Shown here: positions 47,410-60,700 of the stretch, in pieces
How the letters are laid out: every line of letters begins with the position of its first letter
How positions within the stretch are numbered: the first letter of the stretch is position 1
From: Lycorma delicatula
Lineage: Eukaryota > Arthropoda > Insecta > Hemiptera > Fulgoridae
Reading direction: 5' to 3'
Assembly: GCF_047948215.1 (NCBI RefSeq)
Contig: NC_134457.1
Span: forward strand, 85,350,898 to 85,414,897
DNA: 64,000 bases
Notes under the pieces: model-generated
What the model was told of the DNA's origin: nothing
Database searches by the model: none
The model's input: only the letters and a program-made list of their open reading frames with translations
Made by a program: the position numbers and the translations under genes

Positions 47410-50400
47410 TTCATGGCAGCTGCATAAAATTTATAGTTGCGTAAATCTGTGTTGTTCTTATATATTTACCGCTTCAATTTTATTTTCTATCATAATATAT
47501 CAGATGCTAAACTTAAGAATTAACCACTGTTTCAGCCCAGAATACTTTACTCCATGTTTTGTTTACAATAATTCCATTGGTTTTTAATGGTTTTTTTCAT
47601 TTGAAAGAAGATAATAAAACTGTAGCAGTGTGGGAACTGGATCTTATCTATACAAATGAGTTTTGTTAGTGGTGAAAACTGGTTTTTGAACACAATCTAG
47701 TTATATTCATAATGGAGAAATTTGTAATTATTATGGAAAATTGTAGTTCTTATTTTATTATATAGTTCTTATTTTCATTGCTGATGGAAATTTAAAAAAA
47801 TATTTTTAAAGGAAACAATTCTGAAAAAACCAGAAACTGATAACAAATTTCATGAAGCAGACTTACTTTTCAGTAAAAATGTTTTGCTGTACCAATTTTA
47901 ATCTTAATGGTAGTGGATGATATTAAACCAGCAGTTATAAGATTTCACAAAGCTTTGAAGCAATTGTCTAATAAGGATAGAAGGAAACTTAATCTTGGTT
48001 TTAAACTATATTACTGTAAGAAGATTGTTGAAATTTTACCCATTCCAAATGCATGGTTCTGATGGATTAACTTCTGTTAAAAAGGTCCACTACTGTCAGT
48101 GGTTTTTCTACTTTTATTTTTTTTAATCATTTCCTGGTATCTAAATGGTACTGAGTGTAGGATGAGTTGAAAAGTTGAACTTAAATCTAACTTATGTTAT
48201 GATTGAGGATGGAAAGGTTAATCAATGGAGTAAATATATATATTTTTTTAAATTAAAAATTATTTTTGCCCTTTTAGAAAAATATTTTTGTTATCATAGG
48301 AAGTGATGTCCTGTGGTAATTTCTCCATGATTTTTGTTGTTTTTTATTAACATGGTTTACATTCAAATATTGTTGTTTGGTTTTATTACAAGCTTTATTT
48401 AATTTTTTATACTATACTATTTAAATTGCTTCTGTAATCTGTCTGTCTACGATTGGTGTAGGTTTGTAAAGATAAAATGAAGGATTAATTTTATTTAAGG
48501 GACCTTATCGCCATTTAAATCTAATGTTTTTCTATAGTGTAGATGTGATTCCTGCTTACAATAAGTTATTAGTAGTCTGAGGTACTGAAAACTTGCATAA
48601 TTTTATCTAATTTCCTCTTCACTCATGAAAATGTTTTTATGGAGCTGATTTCACAGTGATTAGTCACCTTGAAATTAATATAAATATACTGTTAATAGTT
48701 ATATGTAATAATGAAGTATTCAGTTTAATGATGGGTTTATTTTATGTTAAACATCCTATGTAATGTTTGCTTTAGTTGTAGTATTTGATATGCAAAACAT
48801 GAATTACATATTGTAATTTCTACATGATTTAAATAAAATAGAGGTTTATTTATGATAACTGCACGCAATAATGTTGCTACTTTCCTACTTTTGTATTGTA
48901 CTTTCACTGTTGTCTTACATTTGCTGTAAAATATTGTTTAATGATACCTATATTCTTAATCAATTCTCTTAAGCAGTATCTTAAATAATAGCTAAAATAT
49001 CCATTGTATTAAGTATGAAACAACAATCATTAACAATAGTATAAGAAAGAATTACAAAGATAATATTTTGAGACTTTGGTATTGGATTTAAAGCTACCAT
49101 AAATTATATAATAAATTTAATAAAAATGAAGAGGTTTTAAGAGAGATAAAAAAAGAAACCTCTGGCAAATTTGTACTAGAAGAGCTAGTTTGTGGGTTGA
49201 TTTATTAAGAGACCCATGCTTAGTTAATTTAGTACCAAAAGGAAGTGTTCATATTGGGTGAAAACATTAATGTAAACAAATAGTGAAAATACTTATGTTA
49301 TATACTAAATAGTTGAAATTAAAAGATTAGTGTTGAATAGAAAGGAATGGAGAAATGAAAGAAAACACCATTTGAGTAACTGGTGAAAAAAAAATCACAA
49401 ACTCTTTTTTAACAGACTTCAAAAAATAAGATGACCAGTTAATTTATTTCTTTTTGTTTGACCCAACATAACTTTTCACCAAGTGCATCCAAATTTGGAT
49501 AAGCAGTTTTAGACAATCTAGGATGATCCCATATCATCCCACATCATTATTGAGTGATAGTGGAACATATATTGAGAGGAAAACTGTATCTAAGCAGTAG
49601 AATGTATTTATTGCTTTTTGAAAAGCTTTTGTATTAAATACATGCTTTAGATTATTCTATATTTGAAGCATTCTTTGTAAGCAAGTATGTCTTTCATTGG
49701 GTTTTTAATTTTTCACATTGACACTCTTTCAACAGTCATACATTCTGAAAATTTTTTCAGGCATTTCATTACAAATATGTTTATAATCAGTAAAAAATGG
49801 TGTAATCTTGAGAATCATTTAAAAAGTGCTTGTTGATCAAGTCATGGCTTGTTGTTCTCTTTCAGGCGTTGTAATATTTTCTGAAGTTATTTTTTTCTTT
49901 GGAGATATTGCAAATCTAAAAAGAATAAAATTGAAATGACTTCAAAAAAAAATGTTTAACATCGCTTTGTAAGGAAAAAATATTTTTTTTTTAGTACATT
50001 CTTAATACAATTTTTGAAATATATTTTTTGAAGACAGCACCAAAGTTTAAAATTAACCTGAAGGCTTAATTCAAATAACTTCTGTAATCCATATCTCGTG
50101 GACTCATAATTATTTAAAATTTGTTACCGACTTAAAAGTAAGTTTCCAAGATTGTAGTGAGGGTGTAGTGGGTAAATGTTATTTTTCTTTTCAGTTCAGA
50201 GTTTACATAAAATCTAAATAAAATTTATTTTTGAATTCAGTTCAGTTTTTTCAGACAAATTTTAAAGAATCACAATTGTTATATTTTTTATTATATGCCT
50301 GCTTATATATAGTACAATAATAAATTTGATCCGAGTGTACTGAAATCAGTATTACCTGTAATGATTGATTAAGAATTTAAAACTAATCTGTATTAAAGAT

Positions 50401-50591
50401 TCAAGCTGCTGACTTGAGGAAATTATACTGTATAGTTTCAGTAGAGTGCACACAAATTTCTCTTTATGTATGTATGTATTTATATATATAAACTGTAAAA
50501 ACAGATATACAGGAGGTAAAATAAATTTATGTGTATTTATGAAAAATAATTAAATAAAGAAAATTTAGAACTAGATTGTATTTCCTTTTAC

Positions 50592-50640
50592 CATAAGGAA
50601 ATACTTATGTATTGAATATATTTTCAACACATAAGTATTC
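50592..50640. other. Imperfect long palindrome
   Basis: AATACTTATGT (50600-50610) pairs with ACATAAGTATT near 50629-50639, and the interior TTGAA/TTCAA also pairs, giving an almost continuous 40-bp inverted repeat. A smaller hairpin (ATTTCCTT/AAGGAAAT) overlaps its left end. Confidence 0.75.
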
Positions 50641-52898
50641 TTGTGTTATTCTTGTTTGTTAAACATTTCTCCTATTCTGACAACATTCCTCCTGCTTTAC
50701 TAAAATTATTCTTCTATTGATGAAATAAAAAAAAACAATTTTGATTATTGAATAGAAGAAATTATTCAAGATTTCTGTTATTTATCCCATTTATTTCATG
50801 TTATCAGGATTGTATATTATTATTTTAGTAATTTTTATTTTGAAAATGTTTATAATAAATTTTATTTACATAGACATGTACATTTAATTAGTGGTGTGTG
50901 CGTATTTCTATGCTTATAATATTTCAGGTTCCCTATTTTTATAATCAATTTGTTACTGACTTTTATGTACTGGTACTGTTGTGATTATATTAAATTAATT
51001 ATGAAGTAATTAAATTGTGTGTTTTTTATGTATATCTTTGTAAAAAAATTTGAAACATTAATTGGTAGTGATTTGTATTATTCAAAAAGAGTTAATCTGC
51101 CATATAAAAGATAAGTTTTTATAGGAATCTAATTTTTTTTTTTTAATATTTGCCTTGTTACATATTAGTAACTGGAGGTAATTTAATTTTTGTTGCAGAA
51201 TATTTGCGTATTTTGTTCTGCTGTATTATTTTAATATTGCTTTGCCAATGATACGCAAATCCTGTTTGATTTAACTTTTTTTAAAAAAAGTATATGTTGA
51301 GGTAAAATTTGCAGTAAAATAAAAACATTCAGAAATATTAAGCTATATGTTGTAAGTTACACTTCACTTCCATATGACTAAGAACAATTGTATTCCAGTG
51401 TCAAACGATATTTAATGAACATTTTTTAGCTGCCTGAGTACTATTAATCAGACTGCATACCCGTGTGGATCTGTCTGTGTGGATGGAAATTGAGTGATGA
51501 AATGAATGTATACAAACTTCCTAGGGGCTTTACCACCGTACGTGCTGCTTGATTCACCCAGATTGCAAAACAGTTATAACCTCCCTGCGTTTGACTGAGG
51601 TCACTTGCATTCATCAGTGGTGCCACAACCAACAAAACTAATGTCAGCAGTCATCTTGACCGTAATTCTCCTGCTACTCACATGTTGCTTTTGGATAAAG
51701 TAACAAGATGTAATGCAGTTTACAACCATTGTTCCCAATTTCCAAAGTGAGCGTCAAGCAAATTTTCTGTATTAAGATTAAAAAAAATTGGTGGCAGATT
51801 GTGATAAAATACTGGGCTATCACTAGGCTCTTACACAGTTAAGAATTTACATATACTTCATGATACTTATACAAGTTATAAACAATGTTTTTAATGTTAT
51901 AAACAATGTTTGCTAAAAAAGAAACAATATTTACAGCATTTTCGACTACGTATGTGTATAAATAAATTCTAGATGCTTTTAAAATAAAATACTTTTGGGA
52001 TGAAATTCATTTGATTGAATTAAATAATAATATATAACCATGAAGAATTTTAAAGTAAATATTTATGATTAAATACTTGTTCAGTTAAATGAAATGAAAT
52101 TTTTTTTATACATAATGAAATAAAACTATTCTACATGTAACTAAGTTAACTGCTGAGAGAATTGGAAGAATAATCACAAAATTATTTTTAAGAAGTACTT
52201 CTTTGGATTAATATTGTTGTATCATTTAATTTCCATGTTGAAAGTTTGCCAAAACACAAGAATTATGTTGTTGAAATGGTATTGTGAGAAACAATGTCCA
52301 GTTATTTCATATTATCCTGGATAATACTTACTCTTGTTTAATTCATCAATAATCTGCCTAAGAATGTTGAAGTGAGATAGTCTACAACAATTTTATATAA
52401 TACCGTTTTATTTTTTATACCGCATAAATCCTAAAACTCATTTACGTAGTAAAATCCTACTGGAATCTTTATAGTTTACATTAAAATTTTTTCCAGTGTA
52501 CAGTGAGTGCATTAATGTTAGTCTTGTTTGTTAAAAATCAAGCTTGCTCTTCATTAAGATAATTATTTCAATCTAAGGTGATACTTTTAATGCAGTTCAT
52601 AATTAGCAAATTTCATCCTATTTTTCCATAATTTCCTATTAGCAAGTACATATGTATACTTACAGTGAGTGTGTGCACATGCATGTGTGACACACATGCT
52701 TACTAATAAAAATATATATGATTAAAACATAAATAATTTATATAATAAATGTAGGTTAAATAAAAAAACCATTAGCATTATGGATGCATATCTCAGAAAT
52801 GGACTGACTAATTTTTATAAAGTATTGCAGGATATTCAGGATATTGAGAAATTAACACTTAAAAATGTTTATATAATTACATTTTATTAGTGTAATCA

Positions 52899-52998
52899 AT
52901 AATAATAATAATGACAGGAATAATATAATCAATAATAACAATAATAATAGTAATTACAACCACAACAATAATAATAAATGTCAGTAATAATAATAAAC
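52899..52998. repeat. (AAT)n-rich simple repeat
   Basis: Runs of AAT/ATA triplets interrupted by short unique bits. Confidence 0.85.
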
Positions 52999-54378
52999 AA
53001 TGATTACATACAAAATAGCATTTAAAGTAATGTCAGGATTTATTTACAGGTAGTTAATCATAAAAACTAGAATTCAGTCCCCCTTGACAAAAGACACTAT
53101 AATGATCGCTAATAATTACACCTTCAACAACTGGTATTGTATTACTTCAAAGATAAGATTAGTCTAAAGTTCATTCAATTCTATTCTCTGCACATACCTT
53201 TGCTGCTCACTAATAAAACTACCCTATAGTTTTTGAATGAATTTAATACTTTACTTCTTTCACTATCTATAGTAACTCACCAAACAACCTCCTGCATTCT
53301 CCCACTGTCCACACTGGAATGCTTTTGATGTCATGCCGAACACCACTCTGCACCCTGCAGTACAACACATTGACAGGTAATGATGACAGCTTACGCTTAT
53401 ACTTTTCAATAAAATACACTTATACTCACCTCTTCAAAATTGATTTAAACTCATCTTTCCTGGAGTATTTATACTCCTATTCTCTTGACTTGCAGAACCA
53501 GACCTAAGTTGAAGCGTGAGAATGATCGTCCGAACCCGTACATTTTCCCATGAATTCCTACTCTGGTCTGGTAATTTGTTCTCATTGAACAATGTTTGTT
53601 TTAGGTGTGTTAGTGGACAGTATTACAAAGAATGATTGTTAAATGGACCTGTTAGCCTTAGAAAAAGGATTCCTTTTAGTAGTCCCCCTCTGGATTCCTT
53701 CCGTTACATTTTCTAATTTCTTTCTTCTTAATTGGTAGAAATCCATTAATCAGGTCTGTTGTACTGGTATTGTTACAGTATACATAAAAGTAATATTTTA
53801 ATGAAAACATATCTTATTACATTTCAGAGCCGTTACATGTTCTGTGCTTTTGAGCGTGTAGTGAACAATACTTCATCCGATTAGAATATTAAAAATGAAA
53901 AACCATTTTAAAAAAAAATCAATAACTGTAAATTGTAGGTAAGAAAAATTTTCAAAGTGACTAGAAAGTTATTTGTTAAAAAATGTTACTTTTATAAATA
54001 TTAATTCATAAGTTATAAACATCAAGTTTAAGGGCCTCTGATTCAGTACTATAAAGTTAGGCTCCCTTTAGATTACCAAAAACAAAAGCCTCTGAAATAA
54101 AAGATTAAAAATTTTGTTAAAGACAATCAACAAATAGTAAACTGAACAATTTTGCATATGCTTAATGAAAATCTGACTGTCCCATTTCAGAGTTATTTAA
54201 CCATAAATAATATTATTTGAATTGCAGATTAAATGAAACATAATAGTGTGTAAGATAAATAATACAAAGCAGTTATTTTTGGCCTTCAGATTTATCTTTA
54301 CAGTCAATAAAATTATCAGCAAAACTTATCACATAAAAAAAACTGCATTAAAAGAGTATTGTACATACAGATAGCATA

Positions 54379-54432
54379 TTTACATACATATATGTATTTA
54401 CATACATATATGTATTTACATACATATTTACA
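54379..54432. repeat. 18-bp tandem repeat (about three units)
   Basis: The unit TTTACATACATATATGTA repeats, with the last copy shortened. Confidence 0.9.
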
Positions 54433-55329
54433 TACAGCATATTTCTAAATATTTTGTGTGTTAAATATTTTTATTTTTCATTGATGTAATAACATTTACA
54501 AATCAAAATTATAAGAAGCACATTTAAATTTTTCATTTATTTTAGTTCTTGTCATATTTTTCAGTCCTCTCTATCAAATGTTTCATTACTTTATTTAAGT
54601 TTTTTGTGTTTTTGATGTTACTTGTCCTTTCATTTGCACTCCAGTTTGGTAGGATTTTTGCTATAATGATATATTATTAAATAAACTGCTACTTGTGTTG
54701 TAGCTTCATAAATATCTGTTAGACCATTATTTTTTTTAATTTATAAAATTAAAAAGTAAAATTATTCAACAGTAAATAATATAGTTATTGTTAAGGGATT
54801 AATGGGATGGTTATTGATAAAAATATTGGTAATCGTAAGTGTAGACTACTGATTCAGCCAATGATATAATGATTAGTCACAATCATTTATTTATTTATTG
54901 ATTGTCGTCACATTATGCTGTTTACTAAATTTAATTTTTGGGTTGGGTTTATTAACAGAATATTATTATAATATTATTTTATTCATTTTTCATTTTGTTT
55001 GTCAGCATTTCTTAACCTGGGGGTTGTGGTGATATAAAGGGAATAGCAACATATAATTTATTCTGTAAAAACATTGAGAATAGTGTTTGTTTATCCTGGA
55101 AAAATATTAATTCATCTTGCAATCCCAGTAACTGGGTTAACACTTTCCCCTGTGATAACAATCTAACTAGAAAAAGAAAAGATTCCTTCTTTTTGCCATT
55201 TCATTGGATAGTTTAGTAAATTCCAATATGGTTGACTTTAATAAAATTAACCATTTTTACAGCTTTTCAAAGAATCTGTTTGAGATTTTCTGGTATATTT
55301 TTTTGTAGCTAGAGAAGGTCTGTGAAGGA

Positions 55330-55548
55330 AGCACTGGATCCATTCCTCCATCCTTAGTGTAAGACAATCTTGTAATTTTTTCAGAAATCCACTGCTCTAT
55401 CCTGTTATCGCCTTTGCACTATCATCAGTACATCCCGCAATACATGTCCTGTTGCATGACCAAATATTGATATGAAAAAAAAAATATTTTCTTTGATTGA
55501 TCTGTCCCTTTCACATTCATATCTCTCAAAACATAAGAACAGAAAAAT
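55330..55548. repeat. 219-bp direct repeat, left copy
   Basis: Nearly identical to 56349-56564, about 1.02 kb to the right, from AGCACTGGATCC to AAGAACAGAAAAAT. Differences are a 3-nt indel and a few substitutions. It lies inside the hAT relic and is a later local duplication. Confidence 0.93.
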
Positions 55549-55990
55549 TTTTATCACATCTGTTGATTCATCAAATTGATTACCAAAAAAATTCAGTTGA
55601 ACTCACTTGCTGAATTATCTGATTGTGAACATTGGCAACCATGTGATTGATTCACCTTGATACTGTGTCATTAGGAAACAGAATTTTTTCAGTTTTCTTG
55701 CTCTTTCCATGCCTATTAATACACTGACCATATCAGTTGTAACAGGCAATATGAGATTTTTGCAATTGTATGGTGTTAAGATATCTTAGTTACTTTCAAT
55801 GCTATGAGTTAAGTGTATTTTTATCATTATGGTTTGATTTACAAATAGAAGCTTGTTGATTTCTCAAAGTATCTAACAATTTTTTTTCAGAAGTTCCAAG
55901 GGTTTGCATTTATGATCCATATGTTTAGTTTCTAAGTGTCGAATTAATTTTGATGGCGTCATGCTTTCATCGGAAAGGATTTGAAAACAA
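55330..55990 (-). pseudogene. hAT (ZBED5-like) transposase relic
   Basis: On the minus strand from about 55960: a BED-finger-like end in pieces (TLRN.. KHMDHKCKPLELLKK), then after several frame changes IPFPNDTVSR and INHMVANVHNQIIQQ, and FDESTDV, a block around the first catalytic Asp in ZBED5/hAT transposases. Stops and frameshifts are frequent, so nothing functional remains. The order and wording of the blocks support the family, but each is short. Confidence 0.65.
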
Positions 55991-56348
55991 ACAGCGCTCA
56001 TTGAATTTCGATGCAATGAGTAAAGCCATAATTTAAATAATTATCATTGTCAATCTTGACTTTTTACCAATTGTTACACTGGATGTAGATGGCTCATCTT
56101 GTTTTTTCACAAATTTATCCATTTTGCATAAGATACTAACTTAAAAAATCCCTTTTGCCATGCCAGAAGGTGGAAGTAGATTTCACTGCTGCTAAGTAGA
56201 GGATAAAAAAGATTTCCACCTTAAAGTTAAGAAAAACTTCAAATTTACTCAATATGACAATGGTTGCATGTGAAAAAAAGTTTCACATGTTAAGCATACA
56301 AGCCCCATCTTCTTATAATTCCAGCAACTGGATCACTGGATCAACTGG

Positions 56349-56564
56349 AGCACTGGATCCATTCCTCCATCCTTAGTGTAAGACAATCTTGTAATTTTTT
56401 CAGAAATCCACTGCTCTATCCTGTTATCGCCTTTGCACTATCAGTACATACCGCAATACATGTCCTGTTGCATGACCAAATATTGATATGAAAAAAAACA
56501 TATTTTCTTTGATTGATCTGTCCCTTTCACATTCATATCTCTCAAAACATAAGAACAGAAAAAT
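56349..56564. repeat. 219-bp direct repeat, right copy
   Basis: Second copy of 55330-55548 in the same orientation. It is preceded by short repeats of ACTGGATC/CAACTGGA, which may have served as the junction of the duplication. Confidence 0.93.
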
Positions 56565-57563
56565 GGTGGTTTTGGGGTTCTGGAGGATGTAAAACGTGAA
56601 GATATGTCAAAATTTTCTGGAAGTTGAATCATAGTACCCATTACAGTAGGTAACTTTCTTATGAAATCTACAAAAAAAAACCAAAACCTTAATTATTATT
56701 ATTTTCAGTGAAACTACGCTTTTAAAAATGTATGTTTCACATTAGAAACTAAACTGACATTCTGCAATTCCTTACACATCTTTTATACGACTAAGAGCAC
56801 CTATTCAAACATGTATCATGTGATGTTTAAACATGATGCTCTCACAGCAAATATTATGCAAGCAGACCAAATTACAAGGAGCACATATGCATCAAGTTGG
56901 AAACTGTAAATTGTTCATGTTTGTACACTTTATACATATGCATGTTCATACCCACTCAATGCAGCTAAGTATTTTTAACTAGGTTTCATTGGGTTGTGGT
57001 GGTAGGGGGTTTGCAAAATATTCATTATATATTTTTTTACTTTTTGGGGGTTGTGGAGCTAAAATGGTTGAGAATCACAGGTTTATGTTTTATTTCATAT
57101 ATGGTAAAATATAATGAAAAGAACAGATTTACTGATGATAAACATAAAGTGTTATGTTGTCAAGAAAAATTAAATTTTTATAACAATATTCTGTGAAGAT
57201 GCAGTTTACACAAATTGAGGAATGTCTACTCAGATAACTACAGAAATGCAGTAGAGGAAATCAAGAAGTGTATTCCCTGCTTGACTACTGAGTCTATAAG
57301 CAGTGAAGTGAATCTAGATGTTTATGGATTGTGAATAATTGGTATGAAAATGAAGGTATAAAAATAATTTAAATTTGCATTAATCAATCTCTAAAAACAA
57401 TATGTACAAGCCTTTTTTAAAGTTGATTGATATGCTCTGAATCTTGGTTGCTAATTAGTAATCATACTTTTTACTTGTATTTTTACAATTTTTAAGTTAG
57501 AGTTTATCTAAAAAAAAAAAGAACTTGTATGTATACAGAATTATTAGGAAATTTTTTTTATAG

Positions 57564-57795
57564 AAGTAGAAGAGATTTACCACCTCCGGTAGCACCAGCC
57601 CCAAGGGCTGTTGAATTGGGCGAACGCTGGGGACCAAGGCGTAGTCTACGCCCAAGAACAGAGCTTCGTAGTTATGCTGAGAGCCCTGATATTGTGGTTG
57701 TGTCCGACGATGAACCTCGTATGAATGGTTTTACTAATGGCAGTTATGAAAGTGATAGTGATGAGGGTGAAATGCCACCACTGCCTCCAATTAAG
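57564..57795 (+). CDS. p66/GATAD2 (simjang) second coding exon
   Basis: The acceptor is TTTTTTTATAG at 57563 and the donor AAG|GTAAG at 57796. The first base completes Gly17; residues 18-94 follow. They begin SRRDLPPPVAPAPR (basic/proline-rich), continue with RRSLRPRTELRSYAE and then SPDIVVVSDDEPRMNG, which corresponds to the SPDVIVLSDNE...VNG motif of vertebrate GATAD2A/B. The rest is acidic and ends PPLPPIK. The segment lies before CR1 in p66 proteins. Codon use is more GC-rich than the flanking intron, and the two splice sites keep frame with exons 1 and 3. Confidence 0.93.
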
Positions 57796-60700
57796 GTAAG
57801 AAACTACTTTTATTTATTTGATTTTCTACTAGCAGTAATATAGAACTGAAAGATCTAATGTGAGTTATAATGGCAAATTGTAAATTGTGTTTTACATTGT
57901 TTCAGGTATTTTGTTTACGTGTTTAAAAGAATAACATATCAACTGTAATCTTCTTATTAACATCTTTTTTAAGTTATTCTTTTCACTGATCTAGTGGAAG
58001 TAAAATAATTTTTTTTCAGTTTTATATTCATTTTTTTACTATTACTTGTAAATATTCTATTTTTTAATAAGCATTTCAAGTTTTAAACTGAACTGTGTTA
58101 AATTTAATGTTATAAATTATAGAATAATTAATTAATTATAAAAAAAAAATTAACTATATAATTTACCATGTAAAATGTTGGATCAGTCAGGAAATATTAG
58201 TCTAAAAAAGAATGTATAAGATTAACAACAAAAATAATAAAGGAATCACATATTGCTGTTATTTACAATATTTTCTAAGAATTGTGAATTGAATAATAAA
58301 TAGATATATGAGTAATAATTGAAAAATAGTACACCAGAAAAATTGTGTACTCTCCTCCCAACTTTCATCTTTCAACTTAAAATTTTTATTATTTATTAAA
58401 ATATTTTTAATTTTTCTCAAGAATACATAATTTCTGAGTTCATTGTTTCTACATAGTAAATTATTTATTATACTTTGACATGTAAAGATTAAATTTGATT
58501 ATCTAAAAGTTCTTCTCATAGTTGGTTTTCCTGTTGAAAATTAATTTTTTTTTTCAAGTGATAACATTCTCTTAAGTCAGGAATTTCTTATTTATTCTGT
58601 AAAGGCCTTAAATGATGTTACATATAACATTAAAAGTTCTCATCTATATGTTTACTGCCCTTTATATTGTGGAGATTCACGATTGAGTGTTTTTATACAA
58701 AAGCTTATATGAGTTTTTGTTGTATGCACTTAATTATAGGAAATTATTTTAGCAAATGAGCAGTAAAAGGTGTAAAATTCTCTGTACTTATTCAATAATT
58801 TTTTATATGTATAAATCATTAATCATACCATTATGAATTAATGATAGATTGAGTGAATAAGAAACCAAATTTTACTGAGATGAAAGGAATATTTATACAT
58901 ACATTTTTTTAAAACTAAACTAAATGAAAATAATTTATTATAAAATCTTACATTTTATTAAAAGTGAAAAAAATCATGGTTGATTGTGTCAAAACTAAAC
59001 ATTAAAGTGAAAAACACTTTGTTGCCTTTCTTTTTTTTTGAGATTAAAGACAGAGGTTTTTGTTATTAAATAACAGTTGCCTTAGTGCTGATGGCTTTTT
59101 CTTTCTGCATGTGTCACGTTGAATTTTATTCTGGGAGTTTGATTCAAATAATGTTTATCTGTAAAATTTAGGATGGGGTTAGAAACACCCCTTCCCTGTA
59201 TTGGAGGAGTGTTTGTTCTAGAGAAAACTTTACTTAGGCAAATTTGTTAAAATTTAATATTAATATATAGAGTTATGGTTACTTAACTCTATATGAATAT
59301 TACTTTTTTTTTTTGAATTTGTTCCCTATCCCAAAAAATATAATACTCTTTTTTGTGATTTTTTTTGGCAATCTTCATTTTTATTATTAAATTTTTTTTT
59401 TCTTTGTCACTTTAAGGACAATTAAAATTTTTTGTAGGTTTTGCCTCTGTAACATATCTCAGACCCAAAATTAGACAATTTTTTCATAAGTTATACCTTA
59501 TTTTTTCAATATTTTTAAAAAATTGTTTTTTAAATTTATTTTTTTAAGGATCACATCTTTTTAAAAATTTTTTACTAAATTGGCCCAAACAATAAGGGAA
59601 TCCCCAAAAATTAAAAAAAATTTGAAATTGAAAATTTGATGCTTTATTCTTATTTTGGTTATCATTGTAATCAATAAAAAAGCCCCATTGATATAGTGTC
59701 CCAAATCATAAAAAATGTGTATAAACATCAAATTTTTATTTTCATAATTAAAAATAACACTTTTACTGGCTAAATTGCAAAGATTTTCTGCAAAGTTGGA
59801 AAGTTTGTGCAGTAAAAAAGCTGTACAAGGTATTGTGTGACTTGTTAAATGGTGTTGCTGGAAAAATCATGCAATACAACATAAAAATTTTCAAAAAACC
59901 TTTCTGTATTTAAGATCCAAGATTTATAATTTTGGAAAATTATAGACATGTGTTGATAGCTCTAAATATGATTATAAAATACAAAAAAAAATTATAAATG
60001 TTAAAAACTGAAGGGAGATGGAGTAGAACACCAAAAAACATATAAATATACAGTAAAACTTCCCAATAACAGACACAGCTAGGGAACAACAATTTGACTT
60101 ATTTAGAGGAGACCGTTATTCAGAAAAATATGAATACAGTATATTTTAATTAAAATTAAAAAAAAAAAAGATTAGTTGTTAATTAAAAAAAAAAGACTTG
60201 GTAGAATTCTAGTTTTTTTTTTCTAAAAATGAAACATTCTTCTGTGTGTTTCATTAAAAAAAATAATACTATACTAGTGTAATTGATCAATAAGATAAAA
60301 TTACTTATTATACCAAAATGGAATAAAAACACTATAAGTTGCAAAAATATTAATCAGCTACAGTATATAAGGATGTTAATCCAAACATTGTACAAAAAAT
60401 AATCTAAAAATCAAAATAAAAACCCAATTATGAATACATACAATTTATTTATATGTAGATGTTTTAAAATAGCTGTCTATATTAGTTTGACTGAAGTTTT
60501 TCAATAATCTAAAATAATACCTTCTGGTAATCCTTCTTGATAGAAATATTGTTTTATTTTTCTCTTTTCTTTTCTTGCTTCCTTACTTATTATGTTAAAT
60601 CTGGGTTCATTGTTATTATCATCGTTCTCAGAGTCAGTTGTTTGTTTTGGAAGTAGTCAAATCTGAGGTAGGAACAAGGTCACGGATGTCAGTTAATATG

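Larger units (their letters stand above)
55003..57080 (-). mobile_element. hAT-type transposon relic in p66 intron 1
   Basis: The ends CAGCATTTCTTAACC (55003) and GGTTGAGAATCACAG (57080) form imperfect TIRs of the CAGNGNTTCTCAACC type common in hAT/Charlie elements; 8-bp flanks TTGTTTGT and GTTTATGT agree at only 5 of 8 positions. The minus strand has decayed transposase similar to ZBED5-like hAT proteins. A 219-bp direct duplication inside enlarges it. Confidence 0.7.
46538..57563 (+). other. Intron 1 of p66 (about 11.0 kb)
   Basis: Bounded by GTAAGT at 46538 and TTTTTTTATAG at 57563. AT-rich and CpG-poor, with microsatellites at 47367-47408, 52899-52998 and 54379-54432, a palindrome cluster at 50.59-50.64 kb, and a hAT relic at 55003-57080. 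The stretches at 51.44-51.74 and 53.04-53.70 kb have more even composition and may be old repeats, but I could not classify them. No further exon was recognised, and exons 1 and 2 join in phase without one. Confidence 0.75.

Noticed and set aside
47237..47587. 116-codon frame with a Tyr-Ile repeat
   Set aside because: It crosses a (TA)n microsatellite inside p66 intron 1 and has no similarity.
53040..53700. Possible solo LTR
   Set aside because: Base composition is distinct, but I found no TG...CA ends with a target-site duplication and no second copy.
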